Assembly (NCBI GenBank): GCA_017624735.1
Contig: JAGAMK010000039.1
Location: 1-43,208 of the forward strand
Source: Clostridia bacterium
Lineage (GTDB): Bacteria > Bacillota > Clostridia > Oscillospirales > Acutalibacteraceae
Direction of reading: 5' to 3'
DNA: 43,208 nt
Of the stretch, positions 22,589-30,229 are shown in pieces. The position numbers and the translations under genes were made by a program. The first letter of the stretch is position 1, and each line of letters opens with the position of its first letter. The notes under the pieces were generated by a model. The model was not told the origin of the DNA and did no database searches. It worked only from the letters and a program-made list of their open reading frames with translations.

Positions 22589-24778
22589 TTATGAAATTGT
22601 CACACAATCTTTTGCACCTATAACAACACCGTGAACAGTAATTTCATTATTAGTATAGTTAACATAGACCTTTATACTGTTGTCATATTCTGTGCAGTAA
22701 ACACCATCTTGAATCTGACGATGGGATGTCATTCTTGAATCACGTAAACCGGCAAGGGATTGATTAGCACGAGTATAATAATCCACCATATCATTGATAT
22801 TGCTATTATAATAATAAGTTTTATCAAGCTTTTCGTCAAAGGAAGTGCAGTACCAATATGCACTTGGAAGGCATCCGTATTCAACAGATTTCAGGAATAA
22901 GATTTGCGTATCTTCAGTTGTATTTAAGGAAGAAACACTATATTCTAATGCTCCGTGTAAGAGCATCTGTATGAATGGGATTCCAACATAAGCAGTTGTC
23001 TCTTTGTATGCAATTGGGGATGTTGGAATATTCAAAATAATGTCAGCACCTTTAAGTGCATAAAGGTTTCCATGCTCAACCATTAATTTTTTGTTTGTGG
23101 CGAGAACAGGGAGTTGTGAATAAAATTCAGTTTGTGTTTGAGTTTTTGAGTATGGATTACCGGAGTAATCTGAATAGAGAAATTTTCCAATGTCATTAAT
23201 GCAATATCCATCAAACAATACAGATTCAGATGTGCTGAGAATATTATTGATTCTGTCTTCAAAATCATTTACCTTTAAAAAGTTCTGTGTTGCAGTATTA
23301 TATGAAAAAGGATTTGTGGTATCGTATTTGATTGCTTTGCCATTGATAGACTTAGCAACGGAAGAAAAGTCATTAAATGAAATAACGCTTGTATCAATAA
23401 AGAGCGAGAATTTTTGGCTATTCAAGTAATTGTATAAGGCATCATAGCTTGCTTTGTTTCCAAGAGAGGATTTGAAATTGCTGAAGTCATTGTTGTCATT
23501 TTCATAAAGACCTTTGTATTGTAGATAAACGTTATTTACACCCTTGGCTTTTAAAAGTGTCATGAGTGACTGTGCTTGTTCATAGTCTGATAAAACCTTA
23601 TATTTACCCTTTTCATCATGGAAACTTGCTTGTAATGAAACAACCATTGGTATGTGGTCACCATTAACGGTAAGTTTTTCAGCAGGGAGAATGGAGTTTC
23701 TGATTAAGTTTTCACGGCAAGTAGTTGCCATACCTGAATAGGTTGCTGATTTTCCTGAAAGGAAACGATAGCACAATTGGATTTCGCTGTTGTATTGGTG
23801 TCCGTAATAACGAGTAGTTTTATTGTTTGACTCATCTGCAAGAATGTCCGTTGTTAAAAAACTTGCATACACACTGTTAAGAGTGTTTTCATTATTTCTG
23901 TAAGCATTAATTTGGGCAATAGCATCGCCTTTTTCTATGATACAAAGATATGCATTTTCCCCATTCTTTAACCCGAATGCACCTAAAAGGCAATCGGAGT
24001 CGGATGCTGTTTTTGATGTAGCAAGATTTTCACCATAGACCGACAATGAAACAGGAGAAAATTCATTGTCATTTTTTCCTGTCATAATGAGTGCACCACT
24101 ACCATCGGGCACAAAAATATAATCATCCGCACCACTTGTTTCATATGCACCAAAGTTATTAAGGACTGTAACCTTTTCAAGGTAAACATCTTTTGGAAGA
24201 ACAAGACTGTTCATATTGATATTTACTTGAAGAGAACCATCCTTTAAACGGTATGTAACTGTCATATCTGCACGAATCTCGTCATTTTCAACATTTGCAA
24301 TATCTTTTGCACCTGCTTCCTTAGTGAGACTGAATGCATATTTAACAGAAACCTCGTCCACACCAATTGTATATGAGAAATTACCGAAATTTACAGAGTT
24401 GTCTTGAGAATTAAGCGTGTATATTTTATTGTTACCATTTGATAAGGTGATTTCAACAGCAGAAGCAGAAATCTTTTTTGTTATGTCTTTTGATGGCAAA
24501 GTATTCCAAACTTTTTTTGTGTTGTTATCACGGATTGCAATTGTAGCAGTTAATTCATCAAAAAGTAATTCAATCATACCCGATGAGCAAACGGAAATAT
24601 AGGCATCCTCATTACTTTTGTGCATATTATCACCGGAATAACTTGCATTGATGTATTCAAGTGAGTCTAAATTTGTCTTGTCAACACTGAAAGGAACTGT
24701 ACAAGATGTGAGTAATATAGAAACAAGGCACAAACAAGCAAAAAACTTGATTATTGTGTCGTAGCGAGATTTCTTCAT
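22589..24778 (-). CDS. DUF5696-type lipoprotein
   Basis: A 729-residue predicted surface lipoprotein. The N-terminus has a basic start, a hydrophobic stretch FFACLCLVSILLTSC and a lipobox LTSC ending at Cys25 or nearby. The body resembles the large DUF5696 family of Clostridia and Paenibacillus: DYIFVPDGSGALIMTGKND is a recognisable block and the second half reads like a TIM-barrel glycosidase-like fold. The biochemical activity of this family is unknown to me. The start is taken at 24778 because GGGAGAAACACTATG gives a ribosome site at proper distance; an ATG at 24799 lacks one. The gene lies downstream of sigF on the same strand but has its own promoter overlapping the sigF terminator. Confidence 0.6.
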   Translation of the reverse strand: MKKSRYDTIIKFFACLCLVSILLTSCTVPFSVDKTNLDSLEYINASYSGDNMHKSNEDAYISVCSSGMIELLFDELTATIAIRDNNTKKVWNTLPSKDITKKISASAVEITLSNGNNKIYTLNSQDNSVNFGNFSYTIGVDEVSVKYAFSLTKEAGAKDIANVENDEIRADMTVTYRLKDGSLQVNINMNSLVLPKDVYLEKVTVLNNFGAYETSGADDYIFVPDGSGALIMTGKNDNEFSPVSLSVYGENLATSKTASDSDCLLGAFGLKNGENAYLCIIEKGDAIAQINAYRNNENTLNSVYASFLTTDILADESNNKTTRYYGHQYNSEIQLCYRFLSGKSATYSGMATTCRENLIRNSILPAEKLTVNGDHIPMVVSLQASFHDEKGKYKVLSDYEQAQSLMTLLKAKGVNNVYLQYKGLYENDNNDFSNFKSSLGNKASYDALYNYLNSQKFSLFIDTSVISFNDFSSVAKSINGKAIKYDTTNPFSYNTATQNFLKVNDFEDRINNILSTSESVLFDGYCINDIGKFLYSDYSGNPYSKTQTQTEFYSQLPVLATNKKLMVEHGNLYALKGADIILNIPTSPIAYKETTAYVGIPFIQMLLHGALEYSVSSLNTTEDTQILFLKSVEYGCLPSAYWYCTSFDEKLDKTYYYNSNINDMVDYYTRANQSLAGLRDSRMTSHRQIQDGVYCTEYDNSIKVYVNYTNNEITVHGVVIGAKDCVTIS

Positions 24779-24791
24779 AGTGTTTCTCCCT

Positions 24792-24853
24792 AAAAACAAA
24801 ATTATGATAGAAAGTGTTTTTTACATTCTACCATAATTTATAGAAAATATCAA
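24792..24853 (-). promoter_or_regulatory. Promoter of the lipoprotein gene, overlapping the sigF terminator hairpin
   Basis: On the minus strand TTGATA (24853-24848), a 17-bp spacer and TAGAAT (24830-24825) form a promoter. The -10 box is part of a long stem ATTATGGTAGAATG / CACTTTCTATCATAAT (24837-24801). It is followed on the same strand by TTTGTTTTT (24800-24792), so the same bases can also terminate the spoIIA-sigF transcript. Confidence 0.55.
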
Positions 24854-24858
24854 ATTTT

Positions 24859-25509
24859 TTAGCCGGTCAGTTTTTTTCGCATTTCAGTAAGTATCAGTTT
24901 TTCTTTACGCGACACTTGAACCTGTGAAATTCCAAGTATGTCCGCTGTTTTTGTTTGAGTTAATCCACGAAAGAATCTTAACGAAATAAGTTCTCTGTCT
25001 TTTTCGGATAACTGGTCTAATACTTGCTGAACAGATAACTTGTTATCTATGGGTGTATATTCATCTTCGGCAGGGATATCTATTTGGTTTTCGTCGTCAT
25101 TGTCGGCAGTTAGTGATTTTACAGGTTGCAAAACGCAAATTAATTGGGCAGTTTCCGGTATGCTTTTACCGATTAACTCTGCTAATTCGGAAACTGTTGG
25201 TTCAACACCGTTTTCCTTTTCGTATTTTTCCTTTATTATTGCAAGGTTTCGTGCCTCTTCTTTTAGTGAACGACTTATTTTTATTGTGCCATCATCACGG
25301 AAAATTCGTTTGATTTCACCCAAAATTGAGGGGACTGCATAGGTGGAAAATGCAAATCCCAAGTCCTCTCGAAATCCATCAGCAGCTTTTATTAACCCAA
25401 TGCACCCTGCAGAATATAAGTCTTCATAATCAATACCTTTGCCAATGAAACGAGAAGCACATTTGCCGACAAGACCTAAATTATTAAGTATAAGTTCGTC
25501 TCTTGTCAT
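24859..25509 (-). CDS. sigF: Forespore RNA polymerase sigma factor SigF
   Basis: A 216-residue sigma-70-family factor with regions 2, 3 and 4. Region 2 contains IDYEDLYSAGCIGLIKAADG and FAFSTYAVPSILGEIKRIFR. Region 4 contains LSEKDRELISLRFFRGLTQ followed by a helix-turn-helix ADILGISQVQVSRKEK. SigF is the first forespore-specific sigma factor, held inactive by SpoIIAB. The SigF rather than SigG or SigB assignment rests on the preceding spoIIAA and spoIIAB genes. The start ATG overlaps the SpoIIAB stop by four bases (ATGA), implying translational coupling. A hairpin terminator follows at 24801-24837. Confidence 0.92.
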   Translation of the reverse strand: MTRDELILNNLGLVGKCASRFIGKGIDYEDLYSAGCIGLIKAADGFREDLGFAFSTYAVPSILGEIKRIFRDDGTIKISRSLKEEARNLAIIKEKYEKENGVEPTVSELAELIGKSIPETAQLICVLQPVKSLTADNDDENQIDIPAEDEYTPIDNKLSVQQVLDQLSEKDRELISLRFFRGLTQTKTADILGISQVQVSRKEKLILTEMRKKLTG

Positions 25510-25937
25510 TTTGCACGGCCGGAAATTTTCTTGTAAAGGGTAATGGTTGTACCTTTGTTAATGGTTGAACGGACAGAAATCTTATCCATAAAGCTTTCCA
25601 TAACTGAAAATCCAAGTCCTGCACGGTCGCCACCCAAAGTTGTAAAAAGTGGTTCACGAGCCTTCTTTATGTCTGCAATTCCACAACCTCGGTCCCTTAT
25701 GGTTATAATAACCATTCCATCATTGTGTATTTTTACACCTATGTAAATTCTTCCTACACTATTTTTATAACCATGAACAATGCAGTTTGTAACTGCTTCG
25801 CTAACTGCAGTTTTAATATCGTTGATTTCTTCAACAGTTGGGTCAAGTTGCGATGCAAATGCTGATACGGTGGCACGAGTAAAGCTTTCGTTTACTGAAC
25901 GACTGTCAACAGTCATTTTAAATTCATTGATTACCAT
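25506..25937 (-). CDS. spoIIAB: Anti-sigma F factor SpoIIAB
   Basis: A 143-residue GHKL-fold serine kinase and anti-sigma factor that binds SigF and phosphorylates SpoIIAA. Motifs are the N-box AVSEAVTNCIVHGYKN, the G1 box IRDRGCGI, and the lid GGDRAGLGFSVMESFMD. The start is at 25937 (MVINEFKMTVDSRSV) with a GGAGGAAG site eight bases upstream. The longer open frame up to 26039 only reads through SpoIIAA. It overlaps spoIIAA by 14 bases and sigF by four, the classical spoIIA operon order. Confidence 0.95.
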   Translation of the reverse strand: MVINEFKMTVDSRSVNESFTRATVSAFASQLDPTVEEINDIKTAVSEAVTNCIVHGYKNSVGRIYIGVKIHNDGMVIITIRDRGCGIADIKKAREPLFTTLGGDRAGLGFSVMESFMDKISVRSTINKGTTITLYKKISGRAK

Positions 25938-26256
25938 TTTTACTTCCTCCTTTTTTGATGTTTGCAATTCTGTCAAGACCTGCAAGTCGCATAACCTTAT
26001 ATGAATTGTCTGAAAGTCCTGTAACCTCCAATGTGCCACCTAATTCATTTAGAACTTTATATCTACCCATAACAAGACCAATTCCGGAACTGTCCATAAA
26101 TGTTACATTTGAAAAATCTAAAACAACTGTTTGTGGACGACAGCTTTCAATTCGTTCATCAATGTCAAGTCGTATGGGTAGAGTTGTGTGGTGGTCAATT
26201 TCACCATTTAATTTGCATAATAGGGTTTCATCGTTAAATTCCAATTTTACACTCAT
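25924..26256 (-). CDS. spoIIAA: Anti-anti-sigma factor SpoIIAA
   Basis: A 110-residue STAS-domain protein that, when unphosphorylated, releases SigF from SpoIIAB. The phosphorylation site is in FMDSSGIGLVMGRY, with Ser57 aligned to Bacillus Ser58. The start at 26256 has an AAGGAGG site. It is the first gene of the operon. The 116-base divergent region shared with the asparaginase gene contains no sequence that I can confidently call a SigH promoter. Confidence 0.94.
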   Translation of the reverse strand: MSVKLEFNDETLLCKLNGEIDHHTTLPIRLDIDERIESCRPQTVVLDFSNVTFMDSSGIGLVMGRYKVLNELGGTLEVTGLSDNSYKVMRLAGLDRIANIKKGGSKNGNQ

Positions 26257-26321
26257 CTTTAAACCTCCTTTTTCTTTTTATTTTAAACTTATGCTTTTGA
26301 AAAAAATGTCATAATAGGTAA

Positions 26322-26350
26322 TTGAAATAAAAGAATATAATTTGTATAAT
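26322..26350 (+). promoter_or_regulatory. Promoter of the asparaginase gene
   Basis: TTGAAA (26322-26327), a 17-bp spacer and TATAAT (26345-26350) lie 23 bases before the start. Confidence 0.75.
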
Positions 26351-26372
26351 ATAAACTTAAGAGGTGCTGAAA

Positions 26373-27293
26373 ATGAAGATTCTTACAATTTTAACTGGTG
26401 GCACAATTGGTAGTGTGATTCGCGACGGATACATTTATACTGATGATAATGCCAAAAAAATTGTTATAAATAATTATTTGAAAGAGTATAACAACGATGT
26501 TGAGTTTCAAATTGTTGAGCCTTTTACCGTTCACAGCGAGTATCTTTCTCATAGAGAAATAAATACATTAGTGGATATTGTTTGTGATAGTGTTACAAAA
26601 GATTATGACGGAATTATAGTGACTCATGGTACGGATTCTCTTCAATTTACTGCGTCTGCACTCAGCTTTGCAGTAGGTAATTGCAATATGCCTGTGTTGC
26701 TGGTTTCAGCACAATACCCTATGGCGGATTTTCGTTCAAACGGACAAATCAATTTTAACGGTGCAGTTGATTTTATTAAGAATAAAAAGGGTGCCGGAGT
26801 TTACGTTGCATATTCAAATGATAATGAAAAAGTAGGTTTTCATCAGGGTAACAGAGTTATAATGTTTAACGAAGCAGATGATAAGGTTTACAGTCTGCCA
26901 CCTGTAAGTGTGAACTCGGCAATAGGCAAATACCAGTTAAAAGAGAATTCAGAAACACTCGTTATTACAGTATCTCCCGGTGCAGTTTACAACTATGACT
27001 TAGACGGAATAAAAGCAATAATTTTAAGACCATATCATTCAGGTACAGTTAATATTAAAAGTCATGAATTTCTCACATTTGTAAGCAAGGCAAAACAAAG
27101 AAACATTCCCGTTTATCTCGTTAATTTGCAAAAAGGCATAAATTATGAAAGTGTGAAAAGATACGCAAATTCTGGAATAGATGTTCTTCCATTTTGTTCT
27201 TTCCCGAGTATTTATATGAAAGCATGGATTGGAAATAGTATGGAATGTGATTTTGATGAGTTTATGAAAACTTCAATAGCAGGTGAGTTTTAG
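26373..27293 (+). CDS. L-asparaginase-family amidohydrolase
   Basis: A 306-residue cytoplasmic enzyme of the asparaginase/glutaminase fold. The first catalytic threonine is Thr11 in LTGGTIGS. The second motif VTHGTDSLQFTASAL contains Thr87-Asp88. It has no signal peptide, so it is of the cytoplasmic type, hydrolysing asparagine to aspartate and ammonia. The sequence is divergent after residue 120, so a related amidase activity cannot be excluded. Aspartate from this reaction could feed the nadB product pathway encoded downstream, which is inference. The start is the ATG at 26373 with GAGGTG before it; a GTG at 26364 is within the ribosome site. Confidence 0.82.
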   Translation: MKILTILTGGTIGSVIRDGYIYTDDNAKKIVINNYLKEYNNDVEFQIVEPFTVHSEYLSHREINTLVDIVCDSVTKDYDGIIVTHGTDSLQFTASALSFAVGNCNMPVLLVSAQYPMADFRSNGQINFNGAVDFIKNKKGAGVYVAYSNDNEKVGFHQGNRVIMFNEADDKVYSLPPVSVNSAIGKYQLKENSETLVITVSPGAVYNYDLDGIKAIILRPYHSGTVNIKSHEFLTFVSKAKQRNIPVYLVNLQKGINYESVKRYANSGIDVLPFCSFPSIYMKAWIGNSMECDFDEFMKTSIAGEF

Positions 27294-27331
27294 AAAAAAC
27301 AAGAATTCTTTTGTAAATCATAAAAAAACTG

Positions 27332-27360
27332 TTGACTTTTTCACTTGGTAATGGTATTAT
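27332..27360 (+). promoter_or_regulatory. Promoter of tRNA-Arg
   Basis: TTGACT (27332-27337), a 17-bp spacer and TATTAT (27355-27360) lie 23 bases upstream of the tRNA. Confidence 0.75.
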
Positions 27361-27383
27361 ATTCGGGCAGTAAAAACTGTTAT

Positions 27384-27460
27384 GCGCCGGTAGCTCAGCT
27401 GGATAGAGTGTTTGGCTACGAACCAAAAGGTCGGGGGTTCGAATCCCTTCCGGCGTGCCA
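27384..27460 (+). tRNA. tRNA-Arg (anticodon ACG)
   Basis: A 77-base cloverleaf with encoded CCA. The acceptor GCGCCGG pairs with CCGGCGT (one terminal G-U pair). The anticodon stem TTTGG/CCAAA encloses CTACGAA, giving ACG, which is read as inosine-CG after tRNA A-to-I editing. The T-loop TTCGAAT is standard. Confidence 0.97.
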
Positions 27461-27462
27461 AT

Positions 27463-27501
27463 AAAAGAGAGTACACTTTTTGTGTGCTCTCTTTTGTTTT
27501 T
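27463..27501 (+). terminator. Intrinsic terminator after tRNA-Arg
   Basis: A 14-bp stem AAAAGAGAGTACAC / GTGTGCTCTCTTTT, with one G-U pair, is followed by GTTTTT. Confidence 0.92.
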
Positions 27502-27510
27502 ATGTTTAAG

Positions 27511-27542
27511 AGTGGGGGATTCGAACCCCTTCTGGCGTGGCA
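27511..27542 (+). other. Degenerate second copy of the tRNA-Arg 3' end (possible att remnant)
   Basis: These 32 bases match the last 32 bases of the tRNA at 27429-27460 at 26 positions, including the T-loop TTCGAA and the CTTC.GGCGTG.CA acceptor end. The rest of the tRNA is missing. Mismatches break one T-stem pair and change the CCA tail to GCA. Such duplicated tRNA 3' ends are the usual mark of integration by tyrosine-recombinase elements at tRNA genes. Nothing but the terminator lies between the two copies. Confidence 0.6.
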
Positions 27543-27548
27543 TTAAAG

Positions 27549-27580
27549 ACGAAATGACCCTTACGGTTGTTTCGTTTTTA
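27549..27580 (+). terminator. Second hairpin terminator after the tRNA remnant
   Basis: An 11-bp stem ACGAAATGACC / GGTTGTTTCGT with two G-U pairs is followed by TTTTA. Confidence 0.65.
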
Positions 27581-27621
27581 CTTTTTTACTACAAGAGTAA
27601 GGAAATTGAACAGGGATTTTA

Positions 27622-27771
27622 CAAATTTGAAATTGTCGGGCTCTTTAAAGTTAGAGTCACCCTGAACGCAGTGAAGGGTCTCCTAATTTGATGAAGAGAT
27701 TCTTCGCTTCGCTCAGAATGACAATTAACCCATTTGCTGTAATGTAAATCATCCCGACAAACTCCAATTTG
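27622..27771. repeat. MITE-like element with CAAATTTGAAATTGTCGGG-type ends
   Basis: The left end (27622-27640) and right end CCCGACAAACTCCAATTTG (27753-27771) are imperfect 19-bp inverted repeats. The core contains CACCCTGAACGCAGTGAAGGGT and CTTCGCTTCGCTCAGAATGA. This core differs from the GGGAG palindromes inside the elements at 52-222 and 4932-5126, although the ends are the same family. It fills most of the space between the tRNA remnant and the nadB promoter. Confidence 0.65.
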
Positions 27772-27801
27772 TGGAGGTCGGTATTTTTAAACACTAAAAT
27801 G

Positions 27802-27882
27802 TTGACAAATAAAACGCGTTCGTTTTTTATTTTGCAAAAATTATAAAAAAATATATTGTTTTTTTAAAATATATGGTATTAT
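27802..27882 (+). promoter_or_regulatory. Promoter region and candidate operator of the nad operon
   Basis: TTGACA (27802-27807) is followed at 17 bp by a weak TTTTAT -10. Between them lies an AAATAAAACG-CGTT-CGTTTT(TT)ATTT palindrome (27809-27832) that could be an operator. A second, weaker promoter-like set is TTGTTT (27856) with TATTAT (27877-27882). I cannot tell which is used. Confidence 0.4.
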
Positions 27883-27933
27883 AGTATCTGTATAACTATA
27901 TTTATTTCGTTTTTGAAAGAAGATGGAGTTAAA

Positions 27934-29394
27934 ATGAGTAAAAAATGTGATGTGCTTATAGTCGGTTGTGGTGTTGCAGGTCTTAATACTGCTTTGTCAT
28001 TACCTGAAAATCTTAATGTTGTCATCCTTGCAAAAAAGAGCAATACGGATTCAAACTCTTCACTTGCACAGGGTGGTGTTGCTGCAGTTCTTGATTTGGA
28101 GAACGACAGCTATGACTTGCATATTAACGACACTATGATTGCAGGTAAACACGCTAATGATATTGATGCAGTTACAACTTTAGTTCACGAAGGTCCTGCA
28201 GAGATTTATAAAATCATTGAGTATGGTGTTGAGTTTGACAGACGTCCTGATGGTGAACTTAATATGACTCTTGAAGGTGGACACAGTCGCAGACGAATTG
28301 TTCATCATAAGGATACAACAGGCGCCGAAATGGTTCGTGCAATGGTAGCAGAAGCACAGACAAGGAAGAATATTACCATTATTGAAAATGCTCCTGTTTT
28401 CAAGTTGACAAGAGTAAAGAGTGGTATCTGTGCACATTATCTTACAGATGACGGACAGGATGAGATTTTTGCAAGTTATTGTGTTCTTGCAACAGGTGGT
28501 ATAGGTCGTGTTTATAAATACACAACAAACCCAAAAGTTGCAACGGGTGATGGAATTCGTCTTGCCTTTGAACTGGGTGCAAGAATAAAGAATTTAAGTT
28601 TTGTGCAGTTCCATCCTACAGCTTTTAATTCTGAGGATAACGAACAATTCTTGATTAGCGAAGCAGTACGTGGTGAAGGTGCATATCTTCTTAACTGTAA
28701 TAAGGAAAGATTTATGCATCGCTATGATGAAAGACTTGAACTTGCTCCTCGTGATGTTGTTTCAAAGTCAATTATCATTGAGTCACGTCGTACAGGTAGT
28801 AATGAGTTTTATCTTGATATTACTCATCGTGACCGTGAATATCTTCTCAATCGCTTCCCCGGAATTCATCAAGGGTGTCTCAAATACAATGTTGATATTA
28901 CAAAGGATTTAATCCCAATATTCCCTTGTCAGCACTACCTTATGGGTGGTATTGAGGTTGACCTTAATTCTCGTACAACAATTTCACGACTTTATGCAGT
29001 TGGTGAATGTGCAAATACAGGTGTTCACGGAAGAAACCGACTTGCAAGTAACTCATTACTCGAAGCACTTGTTTTCGGTAAACGTTGTGCTGATGATATT
29101 ATCCGTTGTATGGATATGAAATACCCTGAAGTTCAGGTTAGTGAGATTGAAAAGCAAGACCTTGACGGTGCACCACTTTTAAAGGGTGTGTGTGATGAAA
29201 TCCGAAATATCATGCAACGTTCATATTTCGTAATATCTGCTAATGAAGATGCAGTACGAAATGGTTACAAGCGAGTACGTGAAATCTTAACACGACTTAA
29301 AAATGGTAAGTTTAAAATCACACCTGACTATTGTGAGGCTTTAAGTATTGCAACGGTTGCATATATAATTCTCAAGGAGGTCAATGACCAATGA
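27934..29394 (+). CDS. nadB: L-aspartate oxidase
   Basis: A 486-residue FAD enzyme that oxidises L-aspartate to iminoaspartate, the first step of de novo NAD synthesis. The FAD motif LIVGCGVAGLNTALSL is at about residues 8-23. The SSLAQGGVAAV, LEGGHSRRRIVHHKDTTG, FVQFHPTAF and GVHGRNRLASNSLLEALVFG blocks are diagnostic of NadB within the succinate dehydrogenase flavoprotein superfamily. It is somewhat shorter than Bacillus and E. coli NadB, mostly in the C-terminal helical domain. The start is the ATG at 27934 with a GGAG site; an upstream TTG at 27913 has none. It overlaps nadC by four bases. No nadA (quinolinate synthase, the next step) is in the window. Confidence 0.93.
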   Translation: MSKKCDVLIVGCGVAGLNTALSLPENLNVVILAKKSNTDSNSSLAQGGVAAVLDLENDSYDLHINDTMIAGKHANDIDAVTTLVHEGPAEIYKIIEYGVEFDRRPDGELNMTLEGGHSRRRIVHHKDTTGAEMVRAMVAEAQTRKNITIIENAPVFKLTRVKSGICAHYLTDDGQDEIFASYCVLATGGIGRVYKYTTNPKVATGDGIRLAFELGARIKNLSFVQFHPTAFNSEDNEQFLISEAVRGEGAYLLNCNKERFMHRYDERLELAPRDVVSKSIIIESRRTGSNEFYLDITHRDREYLLNRFPGIHQGCLKYNVDITKDLIPIFPCQHYLMGGIEVDLNSRTTISRLYAVGECANTGVHGRNRLASNSLLEALVFGKRCADDIIRCMDMKYPEVQVSEIEKQDLDGAPLLKGVCDEIRNIMQRSYFVISANEDAVRNGYKRVREILTRLKNGKFKITPDYCEALSIATVAYIILKEVNDQ

Positions 29395-30227
29395 AATTAA
29401 ATCAGTTCTATGTGGATAATCTTATAAAAGAAGCAATCAGTGAAGACATTAACTATATCGACGTTTCTGCTGACTATCTTATCCCTGAAAATCAGAGAAA
29501 TGACTCATATTTCGTAGCAAAGGCAGACGGTGTGCTTTGTGGTTTGGATATAGCTATGAGAGTGTTTACACTCCTTGATGATACTTTCACATACACAGTT
29601 CACAAAAATGACGGTGACGAAGTTAAGGCAGGGGACTTAATCGTTGAATTCAATGGTAAAACTGCTTGTCTTTTAAAGGGCGAAAGAACAGCACTCAACA
29701 TCATTCAGCATATGTCAGGTATCGCAACCGCTACAAATAAGGCGGTTAAACTCTGTGAAGGCACAAACGCATCTGTTACAGATACAAGAAAAACACTCCC
29801 CGGACTTCGTGCATTACAGAAATATGCAGTAGTTTGTGGTGGTGGCAAAAACCACAGATACAATCTTTCTGATGGTGCAATGCTTAAGGATAACCATATT
29901 GATGCAGGTGGCGGAATTACAAATGCAGTTGCAATTCTTCGCTCAAAACTCGGTCATATGGTTAAAATTGAAGTTGAAACAAGAAACTTTGACGAAGTCA
30001 AAGAAGCAGTTGCAGCAGGTGCGGATATCATTATGCTTGACAATATGAATAACGACCAGATGAGAGAATGTGTTGCATTTATTGACGGCAGAGCAAAGAC
30101 AGAAGCATCAGGTAATATTACACTTGATAACATCGCAGATGTTGCAAAAACAGGTGTTGATATCATCTCTCTCGGTGCACTCACACACTCTGTAAAAGCA
30201 TTTGATATTTCAATGAAAATGAGATAA
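29391..30227 (+). CDS. nadC: Nicotinate-nucleotide diphosphorylase (quinolinate phosphoribosyltransferase)
   Basis: A 278-residue enzyme that turns quinolinate and PRPP into nicotinate mononucleotide. Blocks present are GERTALNIIQHMSGIAT, the DTRKTLPGLRALQKYAV motif with the catalytic lysine and arginine, GGGKNHRYNLSDGAMLKDNH, VEVETRNFDE, and the C-terminal VDIISLGALTH phosphate-binding site. Length and order are standard. The start codon overlaps the nadB stop (ATGA). Only two bases separate it from folC, so translation is likely coupled along the operon. Confidence 0.95.
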   Translation: MKLNQFYVDNLIKEAISEDINYIDVSADYLIPENQRNDSYFVAKADGVLCGLDIAMRVFTLLDDTFTYTVHKNDGDEVKAGDLIVEFNGKTACLLKGERTALNIIQHMSGIATATNKAVKLCEGTNASVTDTRKTLPGLRALQKYAVVCGGGKNHRYNLSDGAMLKDNHIDAGGGITNAVAILRSKLGHMVKIEVETRNFDEVKEAVAAGADIIMLDNMNNDQMRECVAFIDGRAKTEASGNITLDNIADVAKTGVDIISLGALTHSVKAFDISMKMR

Positions 30228-30229
30228 AT

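Noticed and set aside
22413-22607. A 64-codon open frame on the minus strand covering the right half of the hairpin element
   Set aside because: It runs through the terminal repeat, terminator hairpin and 3' end of the neighbouring gene, has no ribosome site and its sequence is explained by the inverted repeats.
26257-26372. A SigH promoter for the spoIIA operon
   Set aside because: Expected biologically, but no convincing AGGA-type -35 with a GAAT -10 was seen at proper spacing.
27455-27691. A 78-codon open frame on the plus strand downstream of tRNA-Arg
   Set aside because: It overlaps the tRNA end, two terminator hairpins and a MITE-like repeat, and lacks a ribosome site.
27780-27933. 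A riboswitch in the nadB leader
   Set aside because: I find no conserved riboswitch core, only AT-rich DNA with a short palindrome.
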